Shown: piece after piece, positions 35,482 to 44,746 of the stretch
How the letters are laid out: every line of letters starts with the position of its first letter
How positions within the stretch are numbered: the first letter of the stretch is position 1
Assembly (NCBI RefSeq): GCF_019801145.1
Contig: NZ_JAHVJQ010000001.1
Location: 1-64,000, forward strand
Source of the DNA: Leisingera aquaemixtae
Lineage (GTDB): Bacteria > Pseudomonadota > Alphaproteobacteria > Rhodobacterales > Rhodobacteraceae
Direction: 5' to 3'
Length of the DNA: 64,000 nucleotides
Notes under the pieces: model-generated
Told to the model about the DNA's origin: nothing
Seen by the model: the letters and a program-made list of their open reading frames with translations, nothing else
Database searches by the model: none
Position numbers and translations under genes: made by a program

Positions 35482-36605
35482 TGCTTCGCCGTCTGCATTC
35501 CGAACAACCCGACAGCTTTGCCTTCACCCCGGCCAACCAGGCCTGGGCCGAGGCGCAGATCACCAAATACCCCGAAGGGCGTCAGGCCTCCGCGGTCATT
35601 CCGCTTCTGTGGCGTGCGCAGGAACAGGAAGGCTGGGTGTCCAAGCCCGCGATCGAAGCCATCGCCGACATGCTCGGCATGGCCTATATCCGGGTGCTGG
35701 AGGTTGCCTCCTTCTACTTCATGTTCCAGCTGCAACCCACTGGTTCCGTTGCTCATGTCCAGATTTGCGGCACCACCTCCTGCATGATCTGCGGGGCGGA
35801 GGACCTGATCGCCGTCTGCCAGGAGAAGATCGCCGAAAAGCCGCATACCCTGTCGGCGGACGGCAAGTTCACCTGGGAAGAGGTCGAGTGCCTGGGCGCC
35901 TGCACCAACGCGCCGATGGCACAGATCGGCAAGGACTATTACGAGGATCTGACGGCAGAGGGCTTTGCCAAGCTGCTGGATGATCTGGCCGCGGGCAAGG
36001 TGGTTGCCCCCGGGCCGCAGAACGGCCGCTATGCAGCAGAGCCGAAAGCGGGCCTCACCTCGCTGACCGACTTCGACAGCGGCAAGACGCAGTACAACGC
36101 GTCGGTGCAGCTGGCGATGGACATCAAGGACGGCGTCAAGCGCATCCAGGGCGATGAAGTGCCGCTGCTGACCCCGTGGGTCGGCAAGGACGGCGTTGTT
36201 GCCGGCCGCGCGGCAGCGGGTGCACCGCCCAAACCCCCCGAGGCGCCCAAGTCGGCGGTGAAGCAGGCAGCTGAGGCCAAGAAGGACGCAGCTCCTGCGG
36301 TGGAAGAGAAAGAGCCCGAAGTTCTGAAAGAGGCCCGCGGTGGTCTCCCTGATGACCTGAAGCTGCTGAAAGGCGTTGGCCCCAAGCTGGAGGAAAAACT
36401 CAACGAACTGGGCTTCTTCCATTTCGACCAGATCGCCGAATGGACCGAGGCAGAGATTGCCTGGGTTGATGCGCGGCTCCAGTTCAAGGGCCGGATCGAG
36501 CGGGACGGCTGGATCGAGCAGGCCAAGCGCCTGCAGGTCGGCGATGAGACCGAGTTCGCGAAGCGTGCCAAAGAAGAGCACATCTACGACGACAAAGAAG
36601 ACTGA
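35481..36605 (+). CDS. nuoE: NADH-quinone oxidoreductase subunit E with C-terminal HhH extension
   Basis: A 374-residue protein. Residues 1 to about 170 are a normal NuoE thioredoxin-like subunit with the 2Fe-2S cluster N1a cysteines in [10 protein letters not shown] and CLGACTN. A long extension follows: a linker with alternating Ala/Lys/Pro/Glu (about 255-285) and a C-terminal helix-hairpin-helix domain [21 protein letters not shown] and so on. Similar HhH tails occur on some alphaproteobacterial NuoE and L21 proteins. The start shares a base with the nuoD stop (TAATG). The tail may help assembly or nucleic-acid contact; this is unknown. Confidence 0.94.
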   Translation: MLRRLHSEQPDSFAFTPANQAWAEAQITKYPEGRQASAVIPLLWRAQEQEGWVSKPAIEAIADMLGMAYIRVLEVASFYFMFQLQPTGSVAHVQICGTTSCMICGAEDLIAVCQEKIAEKPHTLSADGKFTWEEVECLGACTNAPMAQIGKDYYEDLTAEGFAKLLDDLAAGKVVAPGPQNGRYAAEPKAGLTSLTDFDSGKTQYNASVQLAMDIKDGVKRIQGDEVPLLTPWVGKDGVVAGRAAAGAPPKPPEAPKSAVKQAAEAKKDAAPAVEEKEPEVLKEARGGLPDDLKLLKGVGPKLEEKLNELGFFHFDQIAEWTEAEIAWVDARLQFKGRIERDGWIEQAKRLQVGDETEFAKRAKEEHIYDDKED

Positions 36606-36649
36606 TCGGATGCGGCCCGGCCGGGCTGTCTCCGGGTGATAGGGAACAG

Positions 36650-36877
36650 ATGAGCAAGGAACAGGACCAGGCCATTGCAGCAAAGGGCCGGCACATCGCA
36701 TTGGTGATCGCCGGGACAATTTCGCTGTGGATCGTCCTGTCGCTGTTCATCGGCCCCATGCTGGGGCTGCCGGGGCGCTATGCGCTGCTGTTCGACTTCG
36801 CCGCGCTGGCGGGCATGATCTATGCCCTGGTCAACATATTTCAACTCTGGCGCATGCGCCGGGACAGCCAAAGGTAG
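36650..36877 (+). CDS. DUF5337 family small membrane protein in nuo operon
   Basis: A 75-residue protein starting MSKEQDQAIAAKGRHIALVI, with two membrane segments (about residues 15-35 and 43-63) and a basic end RMRRDSQR. This pattern fits the DUF5337 family, which I know from Rhodobacterales nuo operons. It lies between nuoE and nuoF, 6 bases before nuoF. The function is unknown; the conserved location suggests a link to complex I. Confidence 0.8.
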   Translation: MSKEQDQAIAAKGRHIALVIAGTISLWIVLSLFIGPMLGLPGRYALLFDFAALAGMIYALVNIFQLWRMRRDSQR

Positions 36878-36883
36878 GCACAC

Positions 36884-38182
36884 ATGCTGAAGGATCAGGA
36901 CCGGATCTTTACCAACCTTTACGGGATGCACGACCGCAACCTGGCGGACGCCAAGGCGCGCGGCCATTGGGACGGCACTGCCGGCATCATCGAAAAGGGC
37001 CGCGACTGGATCATTCAGACCATGAAGGACTCAGGGCTGCGCGGCCGCGGCGGCGCGGGTTTCCCGACCGGCCTCAAGTGGTCCTTCATGCCCAAGGAAA
37101 GCGACGGCCGCCCGGCGTATCTGGTGATCAACGCCGATGAATCCGAGCCCGGCACCTGCAAGGACCGGGAAATCATGCGCCACGATCCGCACACGCTGAT
37201 CGAAGGCGCGCTGATCGCCTCCTTCGCGATGAACGCACATACCTGCTACATCTACCTTCGCGGCGAATACATCCGCGAGCGCGAGGCGCTGCAGGCGGCA
37301 ATCGACGAATGTTACGACCAGGGCCTGCTGGGCAAGAACGCCGCTGGCTCCGGCTGGGACTTCGACGTCTTCCTGCACCACGGAGCAGGGGCCTATATCT
37401 GCGGTGAGGAAACCGCCCTGATCGAGTCCTTGGAAGGCAAGAAGGGCATGCCCCGGATGAAGCCGCCGTTCCCGGCAGGCGCGGGCCTTTACGGCTGCCC
37501 GACCACCGTGAACAACGTGGAATCGATCGCGGTTGTGCCGACCATCCTGCGCCGCGGCGCCGATTGGTTCGCCTCCTTCGGGCGCCAGAACAACGCAGGT
37601 ACCAAGCTGTTTGCGATCTCCGGCCACGTCAACAACCCCTGTGTCGTTGAAGAGGCGATGTCGATCTCCTTTGAGGAGCTGATCGAGAAGCATTGCGGCG
37701 GCATCCGCGGCGGCTGGGACAACCTGCTGGCGGTGATCCCCGGCGGCTCCTCCGTGCCGTGCGTGCGCGGCGAGAACATGCGCGACGCGATCATGGACTT
37801 CGATTACCTGCGCGGCGAGCTGGGGTCCGGCCTCGGCACTGCGGCGGTGATCGTGATGGACAAGCAGACCGACATCATCAAGGCGATCTGGCGCCTGTCC
37901 AAGTTCTACAAGCACGAGAGCTGCGGCCAGTGCACCCCCTGCCGCGAAGGCACCGGCTGGATGATGCGCGTCATGGACCGCCTGGTGAAGGGCGAGGCAG
38001 AGCTGGAAGAAATCGACATGCTGTGGGACGTGACCAAGCAGGTCGAGGGCCACACCATCTGCGCCCTTGGCGATGCGGCGGCCTGGCCGATCCAGGGCCT
38101 GATCAAGAACTTCCGCGAGGAAATCGAAGACCGCATCCGGGCCCAGAAGACCGGCCGCATGGGCGCGATGGCGGCTGAGTAA
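36884..38182 (+). CDS. nuoF: NADH-quinone oxidoreductase subunit F (FMN, NADH binding)
   Basis: A 432-residue NuoF (51 kDa-type). [18 protein letters not shown] is the NADH/FMN glycine-rich loop, [19 protein letters not shown] is the second flavin motif, and the N3 cluster cysteines are in [14 protein letters not shown] plus a later [10 protein letters not shown]. It takes hydride from NADH to FMN at the tip of the peripheral arm. A MAPEG-type gene follows 2 bases after its stop. Confidence 0.96.
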   Translation: MLKDQDRIFTNLYGMHDRNLADAKARGHWDGTAGIIEKGRDWIIQTMKDSGLRGRGGAGFPTGLKWSFMPKESDGRPAYLVINADESEPGTCKDREIMRHDPHTLIEGALIASFAMNAHTCYIYLRGEYIREREALQAAIDECYDQGLLGKNAAGSGWDFDVFLHHGAGAYICGEETALIESLEGKKGMPRMKPPFPAGAGLYGCPTTVNNVESIAVVPTILRRGADWFASFGRQNNAGTKLFAISGHVNNPCVVEEAMSISFEELIEKHCGGIRGGWDNLLAVIPGGSSVPCVRGENMRDAIMDFDYLRGELGSGLGTAAVIVMDKQTDIIKAIWRLSKFYKHESCGQCTPCREGTGWMMRVMDRLVKGEAELEEIDMLWDVTKQVEGHTICALGDAAAWPIQGLIKNFREEIEDRIRAQKTGRMGAMAAE

Positions 38183-38184
38183 CA

Positions 38185-38601
38185 ATGGAAGCCTTCGCTG
38201 CATATTCCCACGCTCTGGCCGCGCTGGTGATCTTTACTCTGATCACCCTGGCGCTGTCGCCGTTTTCGGCGTTGGCCAAGCAGAAGGCGGGCCTCGCACC
38301 GGGGGCCACGCCGCGGGAGGATTATGCGGAAAAGGCGTACCGGCTGAACCGCGCATACCTGAACGGCTGCGAGACGCTGCCTGTCTTCCTCACCGTGACA
38401 CTGGTGGCAATTCTGGCGGGTGCAGCGCCGTTCTGGGTGAACCTGCTGGCCTCGCTGGCGCTGGCGGCGCGGGTCATCATGATTTTCATTCACCTTCAGG
38501 GCATCGGCAAACCGCACAGCGGCCCGCGCTCTGTTTTTTATGTTGTCGGCTGGGCCTGCATGGCCGGCTTGGCGATCCTGGCATTGGTGGCAGTATTTTG
38601 A
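38185..38601 (+). CDS. MAPEG family membrane protein in nuo operon
   Basis: A 138-residue four-helix membrane protein. The loop EDYAEKAYRLNRAYLNGCETLPVF, cut here to RLNRAYLNGCETLPVF, matches the MAPEG superfamily motif (RxxRAxxNxxExxP) of glutathione-linked eicosanoid enzymes and their bacterial relatives. It lies 2 bases after nuoF. Bacterial MAPEG proteins are poorly characterised, and a role with complex I is only suggested by position. Confidence 0.86.
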   Translation: MEAFAAYSHALAALVIFTLITLALSPFSALAKQKAGLAPGATPREDYAEKAYRLNRAYLNGCETLPVFLTVTLVAILAGAAPFWVNLLASLALAARVIMIFIHLQGIGKPHSGPRSVFYVVGWACMAGLAILALVAVF

Positions 38602-38963
38602 GCATCTTGAAGACATACCGGATGGCCGTTCCTGCGGCCTGCCTGGCGGCTCTGGCGCTGGTTTCGGCCTGCGGCACCTCCGTCACCAACAAGAGCCGCA
38701 CGCTGTATGACGGCGTGCCGTTCAAGGCCAAGGCCAAGCCCATCGACAAGAAAACCGATCCGGCAGTGTTCCAGATCGACATCAAGGGCGTCGAACGGTC
38801 GCTTACGGGTGCGCGCGAAGCGGCTGCACATGGCGGCACCACCTACTGCGTGACGACCTATGGTTCTTCCAAGATCGAATGGGCCAACGACCCGCGCAAC
38901 GAGGATATTCCGCTGACCATCACCGATGGCCGCGCCGTCTTCCAGGGGACCTGCACTCCGTGA
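38598..38963 (+). CDS. Putative small lipoprotein in nuo operon
   Basis: An up to 121-residue protein with a hydrophobic N-terminus ending LVSACG, a good lipobox. The start is uncertain: TTG at 38598 overlaps the MAPEG stop, TTG at 38607 would give MKTYRMAVPAACLAAL with a proper basic n-region, and the ATG at 38622 removes all positive charges. The mature part has SLTGAREAAAHGGTTYCVTTYGSS and ends VFQGTCTP, with two cysteines that could pair. I know no function. It is likely anchored in the envelope. Confidence 0.7.
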   Translation: MSILKTYRMAVPAACLAALALVSACGTSVTNKSRTLYDGVPFKAKAKPIDKKTDPAVFQIDIKGVERSLTGAREAAAHGGTTYCVTTYGSSKIEWANDPRNEDIPLTITDGRAVFQGTCTP

Positions 38964-39064
38964 GCGGATTTCCGGCATATCAGGGCCGTGCGGCCCGGCT
39001 GCTATTGCATAGCAGAGGCGCGGCCTTGCGCATGGGGGCTTCGAAACTGAAGGAGTCCCATGCC

Positions 39065-39469
39065 ATGCGTGCCCTGATTGCTGCTGTTCTGACCACCGTT
39101 GTTGCCCTGCCTGCCCCGGCCCTGACCAAGCCGTCGCTGCGCGAAGTGCAGGAAATCGAAGACCCGCTGTTTGCCGTCGCCGTGGCCAAGGAAGTCTCGG
39201 ATTACTGCGAGGATATTTCCCCGCGCTACCTGAAAGGGCTGGTCGAGTTGCGCCGGCTCAAAGCGCGGGCAAACGAGCTGGGATACTCGGACACGGAAAT
39301 CCGCAGCTACATCGAATCTGATGCCGAAAAGGCCCGGATGCGCGCCAAGGGAGAAGAACTCCTGGCGCAGAACGGCGTTGACTACGGCGAACCCGAAACA
39401 TTCTGCGCCTATGGCCGCGCAGAGATTGAGAAAAACAGCGCGATCGGCGTGTTACTGAGGGCGAAATAG
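39065..39469 (+). CDS. DUF5333 family secreted protein in nuo operon
   Basis: A 134-residue protein with a signal peptide (MRALIAAVLTTVVALPAPALT) and a helical mature domain: LREVQEIEDPLFAVAVAKEV, then YCEDISPRYLKGL and a late ETFCAYGRAEIEKNS. This matches the DUF5333 family of Rhodobacterales. AAGGAG at 39050-39055 sets the start. The two cysteines probably form a periplasmic disulfide. It lies 3 bases before nuoG. The function is unknown. Confidence 0.8.
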   Translation: MRALIAAVLTTVVALPAPALTKPSLREVQEIEDPLFAVAVAKEVSDYCEDISPRYLKGLVELRRLKARANELGYSDTEIRSYIESDAEKARMRAKGEELLAQNGVDYGEPETFCAYGRAEIEKNSAIGVLLRAK

Positions 39470-39472
39470 ACC

Positions 39473-41491
39473 ATGTCTGACCTCCGCAAGATCAACATTG
39501 ACGGAACCGAGATCGAGGTGGATGGGGCGATGACCCTGATCCAGGCCTGTGAGGAGGCCGGCGTCGAGATCCCGCGCTTCTGCTACCATGAGCGGCTGTC
39601 GATTGCCGGCAACTGCCGCATGTGCCTGGTGGAGGTCGTCGGCGGCCCGCCGAAGCCCGCCGCCTCCTGCGCCATGCAGGTGCGCGACCTGCGCCCGGGT
39701 CCCGAAGGCCAGGCGCCGCAGGTGAAGACCAACTCGCCGATGGTCAAGAAGGCCCGCGAAGGCGTGATGGAATTCATGCTGATCAACCACCCGCTGGATT
39801 GCCCGATCTGCGACCAGGGCGGCGAATGCGACCTGCAGGACCAGGCGATGGCCTATGGCCTGTCGGGCAGCCGCTTCAAGGAGGCCAAGCGCGCGGTGGA
39901 CGATCTGGACCTCGGTCCCCTGGTTTCCACCACCATGACCCGCTGCATTTCCTGCACCCGCTGCGTTCGCTTCACCACTGAGGTGGCAGGCATCACCCAG
40001 ATGGGCCAGACCGGACGCGGCGAGGATGCGGAGATCACCTCCTACCTGAACCAGACGCTGCAATCGAACCTGCAGGGCAACATCATCGACCTGTGCCCGG
40101 TGGGCGCGCTGACGTCGAAGCCTTATGCTTTCACCGCCCGCCCGTGGGAGCTGACCAAGACCGAAACCATCGACGTGATGGACGCGCTGGGGTCGAACAT
40201 CCGCGTGGATACCAAGGGCCGAGAAGTGATGCGGATCCTGCCGCGCAACCACGACGGCGTGAACGAGGAATGGATCAGCGACAAGACCCGTTTTGTCTGG
40301 GACGGCCTGCGCCGCCAGCGCCTTGACCGTCCCTACGTGCGGGTCGATGGCAAGCTGAAGCCCGCCACCTGGGCGGAGGCGCTGTCTGCTGCTGCAAATG
40401 CCATAAAGGACAAGAAGATTGCGGGCCTGATCGGCGATCTGGTTCCGGTCGAGGCAGCCTTTGCGCTGAAGCAGCTGGTCGAGGGCCTGGGCGGCAAGGT
40501 TGAATGCCGCACCGACAACGCCCGCCTGCCGATCGGCAACCGCGCGGGCTATGCCGGCACCGCCACCATCGAGGATATCGACAGCGCCAAGTTCATCCAG
40601 CTGATCGGCACCAACCCGCGCGACGAAGCGCCGGTGCTGAACGCCCGCATCCGCAAAGCATGGCTGAACGGCGCGCAGGTCGGCCTGGTCGGCCAGCCGG
40701 CGGACCTGACCTATGAATACGCCCACGTCGGCACCGACCGCGCTGCGCTGGAAGGCCTGCTGAACAAGGACTACGGCGCCGTCAAGGACGCACCCTCTGT
40801 CGTGATCGTGGGGCAGGGTGCCCTGCGCGAGGCCGACGGCCTGGCGGTTCTGGCCGCCGCGCAGAAACTGGCTGCCGGTACCGGCTCCAAGCTGATGGTG
40901 CTGCACACCGCCGCTTCCCGCGTCGGGGCGATGGACATCGGCGCTGTGACCGAAGGCGGCATGGCCGCAGCTATCGACGGGGCAGAGGTGATTTACAACC
41001 TCGGCGCCGATGAGGTGGAAATCGACGCAGGCGCCTTTGTGATCTACCAGGGCAGCCACGGCGACCGCGGCGCGCACCGCGCCGACGTGATCCTGCCGGG
41101 CGCAGCCTACACCGAGGAGAACGGCCTGTTCGTGAACACCGAAGGCCGACCCCAACTGGCCATGCGCGCAGCCTTTGCGCCGGGTGAGGCCAAGGAAAAC
41201 TGGGCCATCCTGCGCGCGCTGAGCGCTGAAGCTGAAGCCAAGCTGGGCTATGACTCGCTGGCGCAGCTGCGCCAGGCGCTGGTCGCGGAAGTTCCGCATC
41301 TGGCCCGGATCGACGAAGTGGCCGAAAAGGACGGCGAGCCGCTGGAGCAGGACAAGCTCGGCAGCGCGTCCTTCCTGCCCGCGGTCAAGGATTTCTACCT
41401 GACCAACCCGATCGCCCGCGCATCGCAGCTGATGGCGGAGCTGTCGGCAGGCGTGAAGGCCCGCGAAACCGGGAAACTGGCCGCCGAATGA
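39473..41491 (+). CDS. nuoG: NADH-quinone oxidoreductase subunit G
   Basis: A 672-residue NuoG (75 kDa-type). The N-terminal ferredoxin domain has [19 protein letters not shown] (N1b). [19 protein letters not shown] carries the N5 ligands, and [16 protein letters not shown] with a later [10 protein letters not shown] carries N4. The rest is a degenerate molybdopterin-oxidoreductase fold without cofactor motifs. The length equals that of the Paracoccus protein; the N7 cluster of E. coli appears absent. It overlaps the next small lipoprotein gene by ATGA. Confidence 0.95.
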   Translation: MSDLRKINIDGTEIEVDGAMTLIQACEEAGVEIPRFCYHERLSIAGNCRMCLVEVVGGPPKPAASCAMQVRDLRPGPEGQAPQVKTNSPMVKKAREGVMEFMLINHPLDCPICDQGGECDLQDQAMAYGLSGSRFKEAKRAVDDLDLGPLVSTTMTRCISCTRCVRFTTEVAGITQMGQTGRGEDAEITSYLNQTLQSNLQGNIIDLCPVGALTSKPYAFTARPWELTKTETIDVMDALGSNIRVDTKGREVMRILPRNHDGVNEEWISDKTRFVWDGLRRQRLDRPYVRVDGKLKPATWAEALSAAANAIKDKKIAGLIGDLVPVEAAFALKQLVEGLGGKVECRTDNARLPIGNRAGYAGTATIEDIDSAKFIQLIGTNPRDEAPVLNARIRKAWLNGAQVGLVGQPADLTYEYAHVGTDRAALEGLLNKDYGAVKDAPSVVIVGQGALREADGLAVLAAAQKLAAGTGSKLMVLHTAASRVGAMDIGAVTEGGMAAAIDGAEVIYNLGADEVEIDAGAFVIYQGSHGDRGAHRADVILPGAAYTEENGLFVNTEGRPQLAMRAAFAPGEAKENWAILRALSAEAEAKLGYDSLAQLRQALVAEVPHLARIDEVAEKDGEPLEQDKLGSASFLPAVKDFYLTNPIARASQLMAELSAGVKARETGKLAAE

Positions 41492-41874
41492 TCCGCTTCG
41501 CCCTCATAACGCCGTTTCTGCTGGCCGCCTGCGCAATGGCGCCCGGCACTGAAGGCGCGCAGCCCGCTCCTGTCTACGAAGGGGTGGAAACCAGCCTGCT
41601 GGAGGGCGATCTGGTGCAATTCAACGTCTCCATGCGCGGCGCTGCCGCGCCTGGCGACCTCGACAAATATGCGGAATGCGCCGCCGCGCAATATGCGCTG
41701 ATCCGGGACTACGGGTTCGCGCGCCATGTGCGCACAACAACGAAACAGGCAGGGGGCAGCCGGACCGCTGATGCGGTCTATCTGATTTCGCCCTCTCTGC
41801 CGCGCGGCCTGCGCACCATCGACGCCAGCGTCGCGGTCGCGGATTGCGCGGCAAACGGAATACCTACGGTGTGA
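41488..41874 (+). CDS. Putative small lipoprotein between nuoG and nuoH
   Basis: A 128-residue protein with a lipoprotein signal ([20 protein letters not shown], lipobox LLAAC). The mature domain has [36 protein letters not shown] (shortened: [20 protein letters not shown]) and ends [15 protein letters not shown]. Two cysteines may bond. It starts in the nuoG stop (ATGA) and ends 6 bases before nuoH. The family is not known to me; similar small genes are present in nuo operons of related bacteria. Confidence 0.75.
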   Translation: MIRFALITPFLLAACAMAPGTEGAQPAPVYEGVETSLLEGDLVQFNVSMRGAAAPGDLDKYAECAAAQYALIRDYGFARHVRTTTKQAGGSRTADAVYLISPSLPRGLRTIDASVAVADCAANGIPTV

Positions 41875-41880
41875 GGACCT

Positions 41881-42918
41881 ATGGCTGATTTCTTTAACAC
41901 TCCAGGCGGCATCGCTGTTCTGATCCTGGCGCAAGTGCTTGCAGTTGTTGCCTTTGTGATGATCTCGCTCCTGTTCCTCGTCTACGGGGACCGCAAGATC
42001 TGGGCCGCGGTCCAGATGCGCCGGGGCCCGAACGTGGTGGGCGTCTACGGCCTGCTGCAATCGGTGGCCGATGCGCTGAAATACGTGGTGAAAGAGGTGG
42101 TGATCCCGGCCGGCGCCGACCGCACCGTCTTTATCCTGGCGCCGATGACCTCTTTCGTGCTGGCGATGATCGCCTGGGCGGTGATCCCCTTCAACGACGG
42201 CTGGGTGCTCTCTGACATCAACGTCGCTATCCTCTATGTCTTCGCGGTCTCCAGCTTGGAGGTCTACGGCGTGATCATGGGCGGCTGGGCGTCGAACTCG
42301 AAGTACCCGTTCCTGGGCTCGCTGCGCTCCGCGGCACAGATGATCTCCTATGAGGTCTCCATCGGCCTCATCATCATCGGTGTGATTATCTCCACCGGGT
42401 CGATGAACTTCGGCGACATCGTGCGCGCGCAGGACGGCGATCTGGGCCTGTTGAACTGGTACTGGATCCCGCATTTCCCGATGGTCTTCCTGTTCTTCAT
42501 CTCGGCGCTGGCGGAAACCAACCGGCCGCCGTTCGACCTGCCGGAAGCGGAATCTGAACTGGTCGCGGGCTACCAGGTGGAATATTCGGCGACCCCGTTC
42601 CTGCTGTTCATGGCCGGTGAGTACATCGCCATCTTCCTGATGTGCGCGCTGACCTCGCTGCTGTTCTTCGGCGGCTGGCTGTCCCCGATCCCGGGCCTGC
42701 CCGATGGCGTCCTGTGGATGGTCGGCAAGATGGCGTTCTTCTTCTTCCTCTTCGCAATGGTGAAGGCGATCACCCCGCGCTACCGCTATGACCAGCTGAT
42801 GCGCCTGGGCTGGAAAGTGTTCCTGCCGTTCTCGCTGGCCTGGGTGGTCTTCGTGTCCTTTGCTGCAAAATTTGACTGGTTCTGGGGCATCTTCGCCCGC
42901 TGGACCGTGGGAGGCTAA
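41881..42918 (+). CDS. nuoH: NADH-quinone oxidoreductase subunit H
   Basis: A 345-residue membrane subunit with about eight membrane segments. It has [23 protein letters not shown], cut here to [19 protein letters not shown], and [20 protein letters not shown], the charged loop lining the quinone tunnel. It links the quinone site to the proton channels. It is highly conserved. Confidence 0.97.
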   Translation: MADFFNTPGGIAVLILAQVLAVVAFVMISLLFLVYGDRKIWAAVQMRRGPNVVGVYGLLQSVADALKYVVKEVVIPAGADRTVFILAPMTSFVLAMIAWAVIPFNDGWVLSDINVAILYVFAVSSLEVYGVIMGGWASNSKYPFLGSLRSAAQMISYEVSIGLIIIGVIISTGSMNFGDIVRAQDGDLGLLNWYWIPHFPMVFLFFISALAETNRPPFDLPEAESELVAGYQVEYSATPFLLFMAGEYIAIFLMCALTSLLFFGGWLSPIPGLPDGVLWMVGKMAFFFFLFAMVKAITPRYRYDQLMRLGWKVFLPFSLAWVVFVSFAAKFDWFWGIFARWTVGG

Positions 42919-42921
42919 CTG

Positions 42922-43416
42922 ATGGCGAACATCGACTACACCCGCGCCGCCAAATACTTCCTGCTGCAGGATTTCTGGGTCGGCTTCAAACTGGGGCTGA
43001 AGTATTTCTTCGCCCCCAAGGCCACCCTGAACTACCCGCACGAGAAGGGCCCGCTGTCGCCCCGCTTCCGCGGCGAGCACGCACTGCGCCGCTATCCGAA
43101 TGGCGAAGAGCGCTGCATTGCCTGCAAGCTTTGCGAAGCGGTCTGCCCGGCGCAGGCGATCACCATCGACGCGGAGCCGCGCGAGGACGGCAGCCGCCGC
43201 ACCACGCGCTATGACATCGACATGACCAAATGCATCTACTGCGGCTTCTGCCAGGAAGCCTGCCCGGTGGATGCGATTGTCGAAGGCCCGAACTTCGAAT
43301 TCGCCACCGAAACCCGCGAGGAGCTGTTCTACGACAAGGAGAAGCTGCTTTCGAACGGGGAGCGCTGGGAAGCCGAGATCGCCCGCAACCTGGAAATCGA
43401 CGCGCCGTACCGATGA
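42922..43416 (+). CDS. nuoI: NADH-quinone oxidoreductase subunit I
   Basis: A 164-residue ferredoxin-like subunit with two 4Fe-4S motifs, [12 protein letters not shown] and [12 protein letters not shown], which bind clusters N6a and N6b. The N-terminal amphipathic helix region ([14 protein letters not shown]) anchors it to the membrane arm. It passes electrons from NuoG to NuoB. Its stop overlaps the start of the following carboxymuconolactone-decarboxylase-like gene. Confidence 0.97.
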   Translation: MANIDYTRAAKYFLLQDFWVGFKLGLKYFFAPKATLNYPHEKGPLSPRFRGEHALRRYPNGEERCIACKLCEAVCPAQAITIDAEPREDGSRRTTRYDIDMTKCIYCGFCQEACPVDAIVEGPNFEFATETREELFYDKEKLLSNGERWEAEIARNLEIDAPYR

Positions 43417-43832
43417 CTGACCCCAAGAACCCTTTCGAGGCCATGATGGCCCAGGCCCAGCAGATGGCCAAGGCGTTCAACCCGGCGCTGGAGAACTTCT
43501 CGCCCTCCGAGGCTTTCAAGGAGTTCGAGGCGCTGTGGCCCACCATGCCCAAAGAGGTCATGGAAATGATGTTCGGCAACACCGTCAACAAGGACGGGCT
43601 GGATGCCAAGACCCGGCTGCTGCTGACACTGGCCGGGCTGACAATGCAGGGCGCGCAGGCCGACAGTGCCGTGCGCCAGACCGTGCGCCACGCCCTCGCG
43701 GCCGGCGCCAAGAAACAAGAGATCGTGGAAACGATCGGACAGATGTCGGTGTTTGCCGGCATTCCGGCCATGAACCGGGCGCTGGATCTGGCGCAATCGG
43801 TCATGGACGACAAAAGGGACGATGAGACATGA
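43413..43832 (+). CDS. Carboxymuconolactone decarboxylase (AhpD-like) family protein in nuo operon
   Basis: A 139-residue helical protein. [19 protein letters not shown], then [20 protein letters not shown] and [18 protein letters not shown] are the CMD/AhpD-family core. The AhpD active-site CxxC is absent, so no peroxiredoxin-reductase chemistry is expected. It begins inside the nuoI stop (ATGA) and its own stop overlaps the nuoJ start (ATGA), so it is tightly embedded in the operon. The role is unknown, possibly a trimeric accessory protein. Confidence 0.85.
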   Translation: MTDPKNPFEAMMAQAQQMAKAFNPALENFSPSEAFKEFEALWPTMPKEVMEMMFGNTVNKDGLDAKTRLLLTLAGLTMQGAQADSAVRQTVRHALAAGAKKQEIVETIGQMSVFAGIPAMNRALDLAQSVMDDKRDDET

Positions 43833-44431
43833 GCGTTTTTGCCTTCTACCTCTTCGCCATCAGCGCCATCACCGGCGGGCTGTTCACCGTGATCAGCCGC
43901 CAGCCGGTGCATTCGGTACTGTGGCTGATCCTGGCCTTCCTTTCCTCGGCCGGGCTGTTTGTGCTGTTGGGGGCGGAGTTCGTCGCCATGCTGCTGGTCA
44001 TCGTCTACGTGGGCGCGGTCGCGGTGCTGTTCCTGTTTGTGGTGATGATGATCGACGTCGACTTTGCCGAGCTGAAAGCGGAGATGGCGAAATACATGCC
44101 GCTGGCGCTGCTGATCGGCCTGGTGATCCTGATGCAGTTCGTGATGGCCTTCGGCGTCTGGGAAACCGCGCACAAGGCGCCGGAGCTGCTGGCCAATCCG
44201 GTGCCTGCGGACCGCCACAACACCGAGGCGCTCGGCCTCATCATCTATGACCAATATTTCCTTCTGTTCCAGCTGGCGGGCCTGATCCTGCTGGTGGCGA
44301 TGATCGGCGCGATCGTGCTGACCCTGCGCCACCGCACCGACGTCAAGCGCCAGGACGTGGTTGCGCAGATGATGCGCGACCCGGCCGCCGCGATGGAGCT
44401 TAGGGATGTGAAACCGGGGCAGGGGCTGTGA
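43829..44431 (+). CDS. nuoJ: NADH-quinone oxidoreductase subunit J
   Basis: A 200-residue membrane subunit with five membrane segments. It has [20 protein letters not shown] and [20 protein letters not shown], the third-helix region where the pi-bulge forms in complex I. It belongs to the proton-translocating membrane arm near the quinone module. Confidence 0.95.
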   Translation: MSVFAFYLFAISAITGGLFTVISRQPVHSVLWLILAFLSSAGLFVLLGAEFVAMLLVIVYVGAVAVLFLFVVMMIDVDFAELKAEMAKYMPLALLIGLVILMQFVMAFGVWETAHKAPELLANPVPADRHNTEALGLIIYDQYFLLFQLAGLILLVAMIGAIVLTLRHRTDVKRQDVVAQMMRDPAAAMELRDVKPGQGL

Positions 44432-44435
44432 TCCA

Positions 44436-44741
44436 ATGATTGGACTTGAACATTATCTGACCGTCGCGGCGACGTTGTTCGTCATCGGCATCTTCGGGCT
44501 CTTCCTGAACCGCAAGAACGTGATCATCCTGCTGATGAGCATCGAACTGATGCTCTTGGCGGTGAACATCAACCTGGTCGCCTTCTCCAGCTTCCTGGGC
44601 GATCTGGTGGGGCAGGTCTTTACCCTGTTCGTGCTGACCGTGGCCGCCGCAGAGGCCGCCATCGGCCTTGCGATCCTGGTCTGCTTCTTCCGCAACCGCG
44701 GCACCATTGCCGTGGAAGACGTCAACGTGATGAAGGGCTAA
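44436..44741 (+). CDS. nuoK: NADH-quinone oxidoreductase subunit K
   Basis: A 101-residue three-helix subunit of standard length. It has [20 protein letters not shown] with the conserved membrane Glu, and [20 protein letters not shown] with the second buried Glu. These two glutamates lie in the central proton path. It is 4 bases after nuoJ. Confidence 0.97.
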   Translation: MIGLEHYLTVAATLFVIGIFGLFLNRKNVIILLMSIELMLLAVNINLVAFSSFLGDLVGQVFTLFVLTVAAAEAAIGLAILVCFFRNRGTIAVEDVNVMKG

Positions 44742-44746
44742 CACCG

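Noticed and set aside
39452..41299. 615-codon minus-strand frame opposite nuoG
   Set aside because: nuoG with its iron-sulfur motifs is certain; the antisense translation is His/Gln/Arg-rich without domains.
43413..43832. AhpD alkylhydroperoxidase activity for the CMD-family protein in nuo
   Set aside because: The CxxC active-site motif of AhpD is missing; there is no cysteine in the core helix.
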